DNA from: JAJAZB01 sp964244295 | GTDB taxonomy: Bacteria; Bacteroidota; Bacteroidia; Cytophagales; Spirosomataceae | DNA: 64,000 nt | Direction: 5' to 3' | Assembly (NCBI GenBank): GCA_964244295.1 | Contig: CAXTIG010000016.1 | Coordinates: 59,709 to 123,708, forward strand | Shown here: piece by piece, positions 27,227 to 35,179 of the stretch | Position numbering within the stretch: the stretch's first letter is position 1 | Layout of the letters: every line of letters starts with the position of its first letter | The notes under the pieces: model-generated | The model's database searches: none | Told to the model about the DNA's origin: nothing | The model's input: the letters and a program-made list of their open reading frames with translations, nothing else | Program-made: the position numbers and the translations under genes

Positions 27227-27336
27227 GTTGAGAATGAAAAACAAGGAATAAGAAATGAAAAATTAAGAAGCGGCCGCCGTGCGGTGAATCGTTTTTTGCC
27301 TTTTTCATTTCTTATTCCTTGTTTTTCATTCTCAAC
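27227..27336. repeat. AT-rich perfect inverted repeat, 36-bp stem
   Basis: The left arm (27227-27262) begins GTTGAGAATGAAAAACAAGG and continues AATAAGAAATGAAAAA; the right arm (27301-27336) is its exact complement. The 38-base loop is GC-rich. It starts 18 bases past the cupin stop and ends 30 bases before the next gene. Confidence 0.9.
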
Positions 27337-27365
27337 CCATTTTTCAATTCGCTAAACCTACTCCC

Positions 27366-28403
27366 GTGAACGAAAACAACTTCCCCAAACTCCACAACGC
27401 TACCTGGCCGGGAATCGTGGGCAAAGGCCCGGATTCCGAACTGCCCCTTTCGTTCGACACCATGCTCGAACTGACCGCCGCTGCCGAGGTGGACGGCGTG
27501 AAATTCGACGGCGTGGACCTAGGCCTGCTTGACCCCCACATCGACATCCACGGTTCGGACGACGACATCAAACGACTGGCCGATAAAGTGGCCGGGTACA
27601 ACCTGCAAATTGGCTCGCTAGTCGCGCCGATTTGGGGCGGCCCGGCGATGGGCAGCGCCGCCGAGCGGACGCAGTTTGTGGCAATGGTGCGCAGGGCCTG
27701 CCACATCGGGCAGCGCCTGCGCGAACTCGGCGTGCGGCCCGGCGGGGTGGTTCGCATCGATTCGGCTTCCTCGCCGCAAAGTTGGGACGCCGACCCGGTG
27801 GGCAACACCGGCCTCATCGCCCAGACGTTCCGCGAAGCCTGCGACGTGGCGGCAGATTTTGGCGAAAAGCTCGCCGCCGAAGGTGAAATCTGCTGGGGTG
27901 GGTTGCAAAGCTGGCGCACGGCCATTGACACCATGCAGGCCGTGGACCGGCCCAACCTGGGCTTCCAGGCCGACATGGCTCACACGCTGCTGTACCTGCT
28001 GGGCTACAACCGCGAGCAGGACCGCATCCTGCCCGCCGATTTCGACTGGAGCGACCGCGCCGCCCTGACCGAGGCCCTGAAAACCCTCACCGCCGCCCTG
28101 CGGCCCTGGACCATCGACTTCCACGTCGCCCAGAACGACGGCACCGTGTTCGGCTCCGGTTCGCACGACAAAACGGGCCGCCACTGCCTGGCCACCGACC
28201 CCAACGGCAAGCTCGACGTGGCCCACGACGCGGGGTTCTGGCTGCGCGACGAAACCGGCCAACTCACCAAAGCCTTCCGGCACATTTGCTGGGACGGCTG
28301 TATGTTTCCAAACGAAGTGATGAGGAAACCCCAAACCTGGAACGACATCCTCGCCACGATGATGAAAGTGCGGCAGCAGCACGGCTGGCACGAGGCGGAG
28401 TAA
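27366..28403 (+). CDS. Sugar phosphate isomerase/epimerase-like TIM barrel (AP endonuclease 2 fold)
   Basis: A 345-residue cytoplasmic TIM barrel. Features of the family are VDGVKFDGVDLGLLD near the N-terminus, LQIGSLVAPIWGG, EICWGGLQSWRTAI with the metal Glu position, GFQADMAHTLLYLLGY (metal Asp and His) and DFHVAQNDGTV (metal His). Metal-dependent xylose isomerase-like enzymes of this type isomerise or epimerise sugars or 3-keto sugars. The start is GTG 27366; the first internal ATG would remove the first strand. The stop codon lies at the start of a strong terminator-like hairpin. Confidence 0.8.
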   Translation: MNENNFPKLHNATWPGIVGKGPDSELPLSFDTMLELTAAAEVDGVKFDGVDLGLLDPHIDIHGSDDDIKRLADKVAGYNLQIGSLVAPIWGGPAMGSAAERTQFVAMVRRACHIGQRLRELGVRPGGVVRIDSASSPQSWDADPVGNTGLIAQTFREACDVAADFGEKLAAEGEICWGGLQSWRTAIDTMQAVDRPNLGFQADMAHTLLYLLGYNREQDRILPADFDWSDRAALTEALKTLTAALRPWTIDFHVAQNDGTVFGSGSHDKTGRHCLATDPNGKLDVAHDAGFWLRDETGQLTKAFRHICWDGCMFPNEVMRKPQTWNDILATMMKVRQQHGWHEAE

Positions 28404-28452
28404 AAAACCCCACCCAGCCCTCCCAGCAGGGGAGGGCTGGGTGGGGTTTTTT
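28402..28452 (+). terminator. Strong terminator-like hairpin overlapping the isomerase stop codon
   Basis: A 23-bp perfect stem (left arm AAAAAACCCCACCCAGCCCT plus CCC, 28402-28424; right arm to 28452), five-base loop AGCAG, with six Ts at the end. The TAA stop is at 28401-28403. It separates the upstream sugar genes from the Gfo/Idh gene. Confidence 0.8.
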
Positions 28453-28513
28453 ACGGTTAGGTTATGCTTGGTTGATGTCAGTAAACAATTCTCCATTAAC
28501 CCAACAAATTACA

Positions 28514-29674
28514 ATGCCAAAGCAAGAACTCCGAATCGGCCTCATCGGCACCGGTTTCATGGGCCGGACGCACTCCAACGGCTACAACCGCATACCTAAT
28601 TTCTTCCCCGAACTGACCCACACGCCCGTGTTACAGGCCGTTTGTTCGCGCAACGCCGGGGCCGTGCAGGCCTTCGCCGACCAGTGGGGCTACGCCTCGG
28701 TAGAAACGGATTGGCGAGCGGTCATTGCCCGCGACGACATCGACGCGGTGGATATCTGCACCCCCAACGACACCCACGCCGAAATCGCCATCGCCGCCGC
28801 TGAGGCGGGCAAACTGATTCTCTGCGAAAAACCCCTCGCCCGTTCGCTGGCCGAGGCTCAGGGCATGGTCGATGCCGTGGAAAAAGCGGGCGTGGCCAAC
28901 ACGGTCTGGTACAACTACCGCCGCCTGCCCGCCGTGACGCTGGTGAAGCAAATCGTGGATTCTGGCAAACTGGGCAAGATTTTTCACTACCGGGCTAACT
29001 TTCTGCAAGACTGGACCATCAGCGCCGACGTGCCCCAGGGCGGCACGGGCCTCTGGCGCATGGACGTGGAAGCCGCCGGTTCGGGCGTGACGGGCGATTT
29101 GCTGGCCCACTGCATCGACACGGCCATGTGGCTCAACGGGGCCATCACCGACGTGTCGGCGGTGACGGAAACCTTCGTCAAGGAGCGTCTCCACCAGCTC
29201 ACCGGCAAGGTGCAGCCCGTCGGCATCGACGACGCCTGCATTTTTCACTGCCACTTCAAAAACGGTTCGCTGGGGCTGTTTGAATCGACGCGCTACGCGC
29301 GGGGCCATAAGGCGCTGTACACGTTTGAAATCAACGGCGAACACGCCTCCCTGCGCTGGGATTTGCACGATTTGAACCGCCTGGAGTATTTCGATCACGC
29401 CGACGAGGGCATGGTGCGCGGCTGGCGCTCCATCCACGTCACCGACGGCGACCAGCCGTACATGGATAAGTGGTGGGTACCCGGCTTGGGCATTGGGTAC
29501 GAGCACAGTTTTATTCACCAGGCGGCTGATTTTTTGAAAAGTCTGGAAACCGGCGAACCCTGCCACCCGACTTTCCGGGACGCGCTCGAAACCCAGAAAG
29601 TGTGCGAAGCCGTGCTGGATTCGGCGGCGTCGCGGCAGTGGAAGGACACGGGAGTCGAGACGTTTGCCGGGTAG
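28514..29674 (+). CDS. Gfo/Idh/MocA-family oxidoreductase
   Basis: A 386-residue NAD(P)-dependent oxidoreductase: Rossmann motif IGLIGTGFMGRTHSNGY at residues 7-23, DAVDICTPNDTHAEIAIAAAEAGK, then the hallmark CEKPLARSLAEA (catalytic Lys of the EKP motif), and the C-terminal substrate domain with GVTGDLLAHCIDTAMWLNG. The start at ATG 28514 gives the normal N-terminus; the frame is open back to 28286 through the terminator. Members oxidise cyclic polyols or glycosides, often at C3. It is followed directly by a ThuA gene, the same pairing as thuB-thuA in trehalose utilisation of rhizobia, where ThuB is a Gfo/Idh enzyme making a 3-keto disaccharide. Confidence 0.9.
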   Translation: MPKQELRIGLIGTGFMGRTHSNGYNRIPNFFPELTHTPVLQAVCSRNAGAVQAFADQWGYASVETDWRAVIARDDIDAVDICTPNDTHAEIAIAAAEAGKLILCEKPLARSLAEAQGMVDAVEKAGVANTVWYNYRRLPAVTLVKQIVDSGKLGKIFHYRANFLQDWTISADVPQGGTGLWRMDVEAAGSGVTGDLLAHCIDTAMWLNGAITDVSAVTETFVKERLHQLTGKVQPVGIDDACIFHCHFKNGSLGLFESTRYARGHKALYTFEINGEHASLRWDLHDLNRLEYFDHADEGMVRGWRSIHVTDGDQPYMDKWWVPGLGIGYEHSFIHQAADFLKSLETGEPCHPTFRDALETQKVCEAVLDSAASRQWKDTGVETFAG

Positions 29675-29688
29675 AAATTACTATACAG

Positions 29689-29843
29689 TTTGTCATGGCT
29701 CCGGCCACCCGGCCCGACGAAGGAGGGATCTCGTCGACCTTCCGAGAAATTTATCGGTAGCCGAGCGTGGCCTGTAACTGACTCTTCGGCGGGTCAACGA
29801 GATCCCTCCTTCGTCGGGCCGGGTGGCCGGAGCCATGACAAAC
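29689..29843. repeat. Long intergenic inverted repeat, family A
   Basis: Left arm GTTTGTCATGGCTCCGGCCA, continuing CCCGGCCCGACGAAGG and GGGATCTCGTCGACC; the right arm mirrors it and ends CCGGAGCCATGACAAAC at 29843. It is one of the longest stems in the window (about 45 bp with few mismatches) and lies between the Gfo/Idh and ThuA genes. Confidence 0.88.
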
Positions 29844-29881
29844 CTACTACCGCTTTTACCACCGTACCCTTCCATCATCAG

Positions 29882-30760
29882 ATGATGAACTCATTCACCG
29901 TACTGTCTCGGCTGTTTTTGCTGGCCATTTTCTTCCTGGCGACCAGCAGCGGAATCGCCCAGTCCGCCGCCAAAAAGCCCTTGGTGGTGTTCGTCACCGG
30001 CGACCACGAATACAGCGGCGAACTTACGCTGCCGTTGATTGCCGCCGAATTGGAGAAAAACTACGGCCTGCGGACGAAAGTCCTCAAAGCCGCCCCCGAT
30101 TACAACGCCGAGGAAAATATTCCTGGTCTGGAAGCCCTGAAGGAAGCCGACCTGGCGGTATTTTTCCTGCGCTGGCGCCGCCTGCCCGCCGAACAGGTGG
30201 CCCACATCGACGCCTACCTCAAATCCGGCAAGCCGGTCATGGGCTTCCGCACCACCACCCACGCCTTCAACTACCCCAAAGGTCACCCGCTGGAGCGCTG
30301 GAACGCCTTTGGCGAGTTCGCCTTCGGGAGTCCGCCGGGCTGGGGTGGGGCGGCCCAGCACACGCACTACGGCCACCGGAGCACCACCGACGTAGCGGTG
30401 ATTCCCGAAGCGGCCAAAAATCCGTTGCTCACGGGCGTTGACCCCGCGTTTCACGTGGCTTCCTGGCTCTACCGCGTGTTGCCCGACTACCCGGCCAAAG
30501 GCGCGGTACCGCTGTTGATGGGCAAATCACTAAACCCGGACAAACCCGCCATCGACAACCCGGTGGCGTGGACGTGGCAAAACGAATGGGGCGGAAAAAC
30601 CTTCCTGACAACCCTGGGGCACCCCGAAGACTTCCGGGTGCCCGCGTTCCAACGGCTGGTCATCAACGCCGTGCATTGGGAATTGGGCTTGCCCATTCCC
30701 CAAAAATGGAAAGGTCCCATCGCCATCGACGTGCCCTACGGCCACCCGGAAAAACCCTGA
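29882..30760 (+). CDS. Exported ThuA-like protein
   Basis: A 292-residue ThuA-domain protein (class I glutamine amidotransferase-like fold) with signal peptide (MMNSFTVLSRLFLLAIFFLATSS region, cleaved near GIAQ). Family features: PLVVFVTGDHEYSGELTLP, ADLAVFFLRWRRLPAEQ, HIDAYLKSGKPVMGFRTTTHAF, HPLLTG-like NPLLTGVD and AWTWQNEWGGKTFLTTLGHPEDF. ThuA proteins take part in metabolism of 3-keto disaccharides in Sinorhizobium. The signal peptide means the reaction here is periplasmic, unlike the cytoplasmic rhizobial protein. Start at ATG 29882 (29885 is an alternative). Confidence 0.87.
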   Translation: MMNSFTVLSRLFLLAIFFLATSSGIAQSAAKKPLVVFVTGDHEYSGELTLPLIAAELEKNYGLRTKVLKAAPDYNAEENIPGLEALKEADLAVFFLRWRRLPAEQVAHIDAYLKSGKPVMGFRTTTHAFNYPKGHPLERWNAFGEFAFGSPPGWGGAAQHTHYGHRSTTDVAVIPEAAKNPLLTGVDPAFHVASWLYRVLPDYPAKGAVPLLMGKSLNPDKPAIDNPVAWTWQNEWGGKTFLTTLGHPEDFRVPAFQRLVINAVHWELGLPIPQKWKGPIAIDVPYGHPEKP

Positions 30761-30804
30761 ACGCCTGTTTTTGAATAAATTTCTTGTCCGAATCCCCGAC
30801 ATCC

Positions 30805-31662
30805 ATGCCTAAAATCGGCTTCAACCTCCTGGCCTGGTCGGCCCCGATTTCCGAGAAAATGCACCCGATTGCCGAGCGCCTCCGCACGATGGGCTACGAC
30901 GGCATCGAGTGTTTCATCGACACCCAGGACGTAGCGGCGTACCGCCGGTTTGGCGAACACCTCCGCCAATTGAATTTGGAAAGTACCGGTGTCACCGTAG
31001 TCGGTACCGACGAAAACCCAGCCAGTGAATCCGCCGCCGTGCGGGCGCGGGCCGTCGATTCCCTCAAAGGGGCCATCGACCGGGTTCACGCGATGGGCGG
31101 CACGGTGCTCTGCGGCCCGATTCACTCGGCCTTCGCCACCTTCAGCCGCCGCGAGCCGCAGGCCGACGAGTACGCCCGCAGCGCCGAGGTGCTCCACACC
31201 GTGGGCGACCACGCCCGGCAGGCGGGCGTAGTGCTGGCCGTCGAGGCGCTCAACCGCTTCGAGTGTTACCTCTGCAATACGATGGCCCAACTGGCCGACC
31301 TCGTGCGCCGCGCCGACCACCCCCAGGTGCGGGCCATGTTCGACACCCACCACGCCAACGTGGAGGAAAAACGCTTTCCCGACGCCATCCGCACCATCGC
31401 GCCGGTGCTGGCCCACGTCCACATCAGCGAAAACGACCGGGGCACCCCCGGTGCGGGCCACGTTCCCTGGGACGATACGTTCCGAACGCTGGCCGAAATC
31501 GGGTACGACGGCTGGCTGACCATCGAGGCGTTTACCCGCAGCGACGTGGATTTTGCCAATTCCATCAACGTGTGGCGGGAATACAACGACCCCTGGGACA
31601 TTGCCGAAAACGGCTTAAAATTCATTCAGGAAATGCGGATTAAACACGAGCTGGGCGCGTAG
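30805..31662 (+). CDS. Ketose 3-epimerase-like TIM barrel (D-psicose/D-tagatose 3-epimerase type)
   Basis: A 285-residue metal-dependent epimerase. The four metal ligands and substrate residues appear in order: VEALNRFECY (Glu), MFDTHHANVEE (Asp, His), HVHISENDRGTPGAGHVPW (His region) and LTIEAFTR (second catalytic Glu). This set is diagnostic of the D-tagatose 3-epimerase group, which interconverts C3 epimers of free ketoses or 3-keto sugars. The start ATG 30805 is preferred to the TTG at 30784. It follows the ThuA gene by 44 bases, so it is likely in the same transcript. Confidence 0.88.
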   Translation: MPKIGFNLLAWSAPISEKMHPIAERLRTMGYDGIECFIDTQDVAAYRRFGEHLRQLNLESTGVTVVGTDENPASESAAVRARAVDSLKGAIDRVHAMGGTVLCGPIHSAFATFSRREPQADEYARSAEVLHTVGDHARQAGVVLAVEALNRFECYLCNTMAQLADLVRRADHPQVRAMFDTHHANVEEKRFPDAIRTIAPVLAHVHISENDRGTPGAGHVPWDDTFRTLAEIGYDGWLTIEAFTRSDVDFANSINVWREYNDPWDIAENGLKFIQEMRIKHELGA

Positions 31663-31719
31663 ACGGTTCGTTTCTTACCAAAAAGTGGTTTGGGATTTCA
31701 AAAAAGTTGGTAAAACGTG

Positions 31720-31812
31720 CGGAGGTCACCCTGAGCGGAGTCGAAGGGCGTGCGGGGGCCGCCGAGTCTACCCACCGCACGCCCTTCGACTCCGCTCAGG
31801 GTGACCTCCCAC
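31720..31812. repeat. Inverted repeat, family B (CTGAGCGGAGTCGAAG)
   Basis: Left arm: GCGGAGGTCACCCTGAGCGG, continuing AGTCGAAGGGCGTGCGG; the right arm is complementary and ends GGGTGACCTCCCAC. Related copies lie at 48855 and 57192. The right arm overlaps an unsupported 5' extension of the next frame. Confidence 0.88.
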
Positions 31813-31848
31813 ACTCAAAAAACAGAAACCCTAAACATCTTCAAAAGT

Positions 31849-34800
31849 ATGTTCAGAAAATACGGCATTCGGTTGGGAGTATTCATGGTGGGGCTGATGA
31901 TCCTGGCGGGCAGTGCCTTTCAGGTGGCCGAACCCAACCCGCTTCCGATTCGGAAAGGAACCCGCATCGCGCTTATCGGCAACAACCTCGGTTCACGGAT
32001 GATGAATTTTGGGCATTTTGAAACCGAACTGCACCTACGGTACCCCGACAGCCTGCTGGTCATCCGCAACCTCTGCGACGGGGGCAATACGCCCGGTTTC
32101 CGTCCCCATTCGGGCCGGGCCTTGCCCTGGGCATTTCCCGGTGCCGAAAAGTTTCAGGCGGGTATCCTGCGCCTGGCCGATACGCTGGGGCTTGCCTACG
32201 TGGAGGACAGCGGGCTGGCCGGCGGCAGCGAGGGCCATTTTGAAACCGAAGACCAGTGGCTCACCCGGCTGAAGGCCGACGTCATCGTCGCCTTTTTTGG
32301 CTACAACGAGTCGTTTATGGGGCCGCAGGGCCTCGAAAATTACAAGGCCGAACTCGAGGCCTTCATCCGGCACACGCTCCGCCAGCGCTACAACGGCGCT
32401 ACAACGCCCCAACTGGCGCTGGTTTCGCCCATCGCCTTCGAGGATCTTTCCGGGAAGTTTGACCTGCCCAACGGCAAGGTGGAAAACGCCAACCTGGCGC
32501 TTTACGCCGAGGCCATGAAAGAAGTAGCCGCCCGGAATCAGGCACATTTTGTCGATGTGTTTAGGCCGACTAAAAATTGGTTTGCTACCGCGTCCGAACC
32601 GGATGGCCTCACCATCGACGGCTCCCAACTGACCGATGCCGGGTACGCCCGGCTGGCCCCCCTGCTGGCTGACAGACTTTTCGGCAAAACCACCCCGCAG
32701 GCCGAAGCGTACCGGGCGCTGGTGCGGGCGGCCGTACTGGAGAAAAACTATTTTTGGCACAACGATTTCAAAATTCCCAACGGCGTTCACGTGTTCGGGC
32801 GCCGCTACAACCCCTTCGGCCCCGACAACTACCCGGCGGAAATCGATAAAATCCGGCAGATGACCGCCATTCGGGACACGGCCATCTGGCGGGCCGCACG
32901 GGGTGAATCCACCGACCTCGCCCTCGCCGACCAGCGAACCCGGACGTTGCCGCCGGTAAAAACGAACTACAACCCCCAGAAAAACGGCAGCCTGGCGTAT
33001 CTCTACGGGCAGGACGCGCTGGATAAACTCCACGTGGCGCCCGGCTACAAAATCGAACTCTTCGCGTCGGAGAAAGAATTCACCGACTTGGCCAACCCCT
33101 GCCAGCTTACCTTCGACAACCGGGGTCGCCTCTGGGTCGCCACCATGCCCAGCTACCCCCACTACAAACCGGGGGACCCGCGACCCAACGACAAACTCCT
33201 TATTCTGGAAGACACCGACACCGACGGCAAGGCCGATAAACAAACCACCTTTGCCGAGGGCCTGCACCTGCCGGTGGGGTTTGAAATCGCCCCAGAGGGC
33301 GTGTACGTTTCGCAGGGCACCAACCTGAAACTGTACACCGATACCGACGGCGACGACCGGGCTGATAAGGTGGAAATCATCCTCAGCGGCTTCGATGACC
33401 ACGATACCCACCACGTCATCCACGCGTTTTGCGCCGACCCGTCGGGGGCCATTTACATGGGCGAAGGCGTTTTTTTGCGGACCAACGTCGAAACCTCCTA
33501 CGGTCCGGTGCGCTCGACCAACGGGGGATTTTACCGCTACAACCCGGCCCGGCGGCACCTGGAACGCACGGCCCAACTGGCCATTCCCAACCCCTGGGGC
33601 ATTGCGTTCGACGACTGGGGACAGAATTTCTTCGCCGAAACCTCCAGCCCCGACGTCCGCTGGATGCTCCCCGGCGCGGTCAAACCCCGCTACGGCGTTT
33701 CCACCCCTAAATCAAAAAACCTGATTGAGGAAGCGCAGCGCGTGCGGCCCACCTCCGGCCTGGAGTTCGTGTCGAGCCGCCATTTTCCCGACGAGGTACA
33801 GGGTGATTTGCTCATTAACAACACGATTGGTTTTTTGGGAACCAAGCAACACACCCTGACCGACGACGGCACCGGCTACCAAAGCCGCCACCGCCAGGAC
33901 CTGGTGACGTCGGACGACAAAAACTTCCGGCCCGTCGACATGGAATTCGCCCCGGACGGGTCGCTGTACGTGGCCGACTGGCACAATATCCTCATCGGCC
34001 ACATGCAGCATAACGCCCGCGACCCCCTGCGTGACCACGTCCACGGGCGCATTTACCGGATCACGTACCCCGCCCGGCCCCTGCTTCAACCGGTCGCTGT
34101 GGCGGGGGCCTCCATCGACGCGCTGCTCGACAACCTCAAACTGCCCGAATACCGCACCCGCTACCGCACCCGCCGCGAACTCCGGGGTCGCCCGGTGGCC
34201 GACGTGCTGGCGCGCCTGACGCCCTGGGCAGCCCGCCTCGACCCGACGGACGCCCGCTACGAACACCACCTGCTCGAAGCACTCTGGGTCAGTTGGGGCC
34301 TCAACCGGGTGGATCAAACGCTGCTGCGTCGCTTGCTGCGGGCGAAGGATTACCGGGCCAGGGCCGCCGCCGTGCGGGTGTTGCGCTACACGGGGCATCA
34401 GGTGGCCGATCAGCCCGCGCTGCTGATGCAAGCCACGCGCGATGTCCACAGTCGGGTGCGGCTCGAAGCGCTCGTGGCGGCTTCGTGGCTGGACCAGGAA
34501 AAAGGCCTGCCGATCGTGCTTCAGGCGGGCAAACAACCCCTCGACGAATGGATGCGGCCCGCCTACGAAACTGCCCTGGCCCACCTCAACGGCCGGGCGG
34601 TGGAAAACAAAAAGGCCGATCTGCTGAAAACCAGCCTCACCGGCGCGGCGCGGGCGCTTTTTGTGAAAGGTCAACGTCTTTACAGCCGCGAAGGCTACTG
34701 CACCACCTGCCACCAGCCCGACGGCAAGGGGCTTCCCGCTTCGGGCTTTCCGCCCCTGCGCGGCACCAACTGGGTGCTGGGCAGCGAGGAACGCCTCATC

Positions 34801-35061
34801 AAACTGGTGCTGAATGGCCTGCAAGGACCGATTGAGGTGATCGGGAAAACCTACCCCGGCCAGGTACCGATGACCCCCTTCGGAGCCATGATCAACGACG
34901 AGGAAATTGCAGCGGTGCTGACTTACGTGCGGAATTCGTTCGGCAACAATGCCACCGCCGTAACCCCGGCAAGGGTAAAAGCCGTACGCGCCGCCACGAA
35001 AACCCAGTCGGGTTTCTACTCACCCGAAACCCTGCTCCGCCAGCATCCGATGGAGAAATAA
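31849..35061 (+). CDS. PVC-type haem protein with SGNH-like N-domain, beta-propeller, HEAT repeats and cytochrome c
   Basis: A 1070-residue exported protein. After the signal segment (LGVFMVGLMILAGSAF) an SGNH hydrolase-like domain covers about 30-300 (RIALIGNNLGSRMM, NLCDGGNTPGF, IVAFFGYNESFMGP), ending with DGSQLTDAGY where an active SGNH enzyme would have Asp-x-x-His; here Gln replaces His. A sugar-dehydrogenase-like propeller follows (about 390-750), then helical repeats, then a cytochrome domain with YCTTCHQPDGKG and Met-containing VPMTPFGAMINDEEIAAVLTYVRN. ATG 31849 is chosen because it precedes the signal segment; upstream frame lies in a repeat. It probably carries electrons from sugar oxidation, by inference from its neighbours. 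Confidence 0.85.
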   Translation: MFRKYGIRLGVFMVGLMILAGSAFQVAEPNPLPIRKGTRIALIGNNLGSRMMNFGHFETELHLRYPDSLLVIRNLCDGGNTPGFRPHSGRALPWAFPGAEKFQAGILRLADTLGLAYVEDSGLAGGSEGHFETEDQWLTRLKADVIVAFFGYNESFMGPQGLENYKAELEAFIRHTLRQRYNGATTPQLALVSPIAFEDLSGKFDLPNGKVENANLALYAEAMKEVAARNQAHFVDVFRPTKNWFATASEPDGLTIDGSQLTDAGYARLAPLLADRLFGKTTPQAEAYRALVRAAVLEKNYFWHNDFKIPNGVHVFGRRYNPFGPDNYPAEIDKIRQMTAIRDTAIWRAARGESTDLALADQRTRTLPPVKTNYNPQKNGSLAYLYGQDALDKLHVAPGYKIELFASEKEFTDLANPCQLTFDNRGRLWVATMPSYPHYKPGDPRPNDKLLILEDTDTDGKADKQTTFAEGLHLPVGFEIAPEGVYVSQGTNLKLYTDTDGDDRADKVEIILSGFDDHDTHHVIHAFCADPSGAIYMGEGVFLRTNVETSYGPVRSTNGGFYRYNPARRHLERTAQLAIPNPWGIAFDDWGQNFFAETSSPDVRWMLPGAVKPRYGVSTPKSKNLIEEAQRVRPTSGLEFVSSRHFPDEVQGDLLINNTIGFLGTKQHTLTDDGTGYQSRHRQDLVTSDDKNFRPVDMEFAPDGSLYVADWHNILIGHMQHNARDPLRDHVHGRIYRITYPARPLLQPVAVAGASIDALLDNLKLPEYRTRYRTRRELRGRPVADVLARLTPWAARLDPTDARYEHHLLEALWVSWGLNRVDQTLLRRLLRAKDYRARAAAVRVLRYTGHQVADQPALLMQATRDVHSRVRLEALVAASWLDQEKGLPIVLQAGKQPLDEWMRPAYETALAHLNGRAVENKKADLLKTSLTGAARALFVKGQRLYSREGYCTTCHQPDGKGLPASGFPPLRGTNWVLGSEERLIKLVLNGLQGPIEVIGKTYPGQVPMTPFGAMINDEEIAAVLTYVRNSFGNNATAVTPARVKAVRAATKTQSGFYSPETLLRQHPMEK

Positions 35062-35126
35062 GGCCCATGAAACGCGCCTTTCTGGCTAAACGGATGTGGC
35101 GCTTACGGGCGCTTTGGCAAACAAGT

Positions 35127-35134
35127 TATATTTG
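35127..35134 (+). promoter_or_regulatory. Putative -7 element upstream of the DUF1549/DUF1553 gene
   Basis: TATATTTG fits TAnnTTTG, 45 bases before ATG 35180. No -33 TTG at the proper spacing. Confidence 0.3.
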
Positions 35135-35179
35135 ATGACCCCGCGCCGTGCGAAGGCGGCGGTGATTTTGCCCCTACCG

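Noticed and set aside
32035..33576. 513-codon minus-strand frame within the second haem-binding protein gene
   Set aside because: Antisense shadow; no start context or motif.
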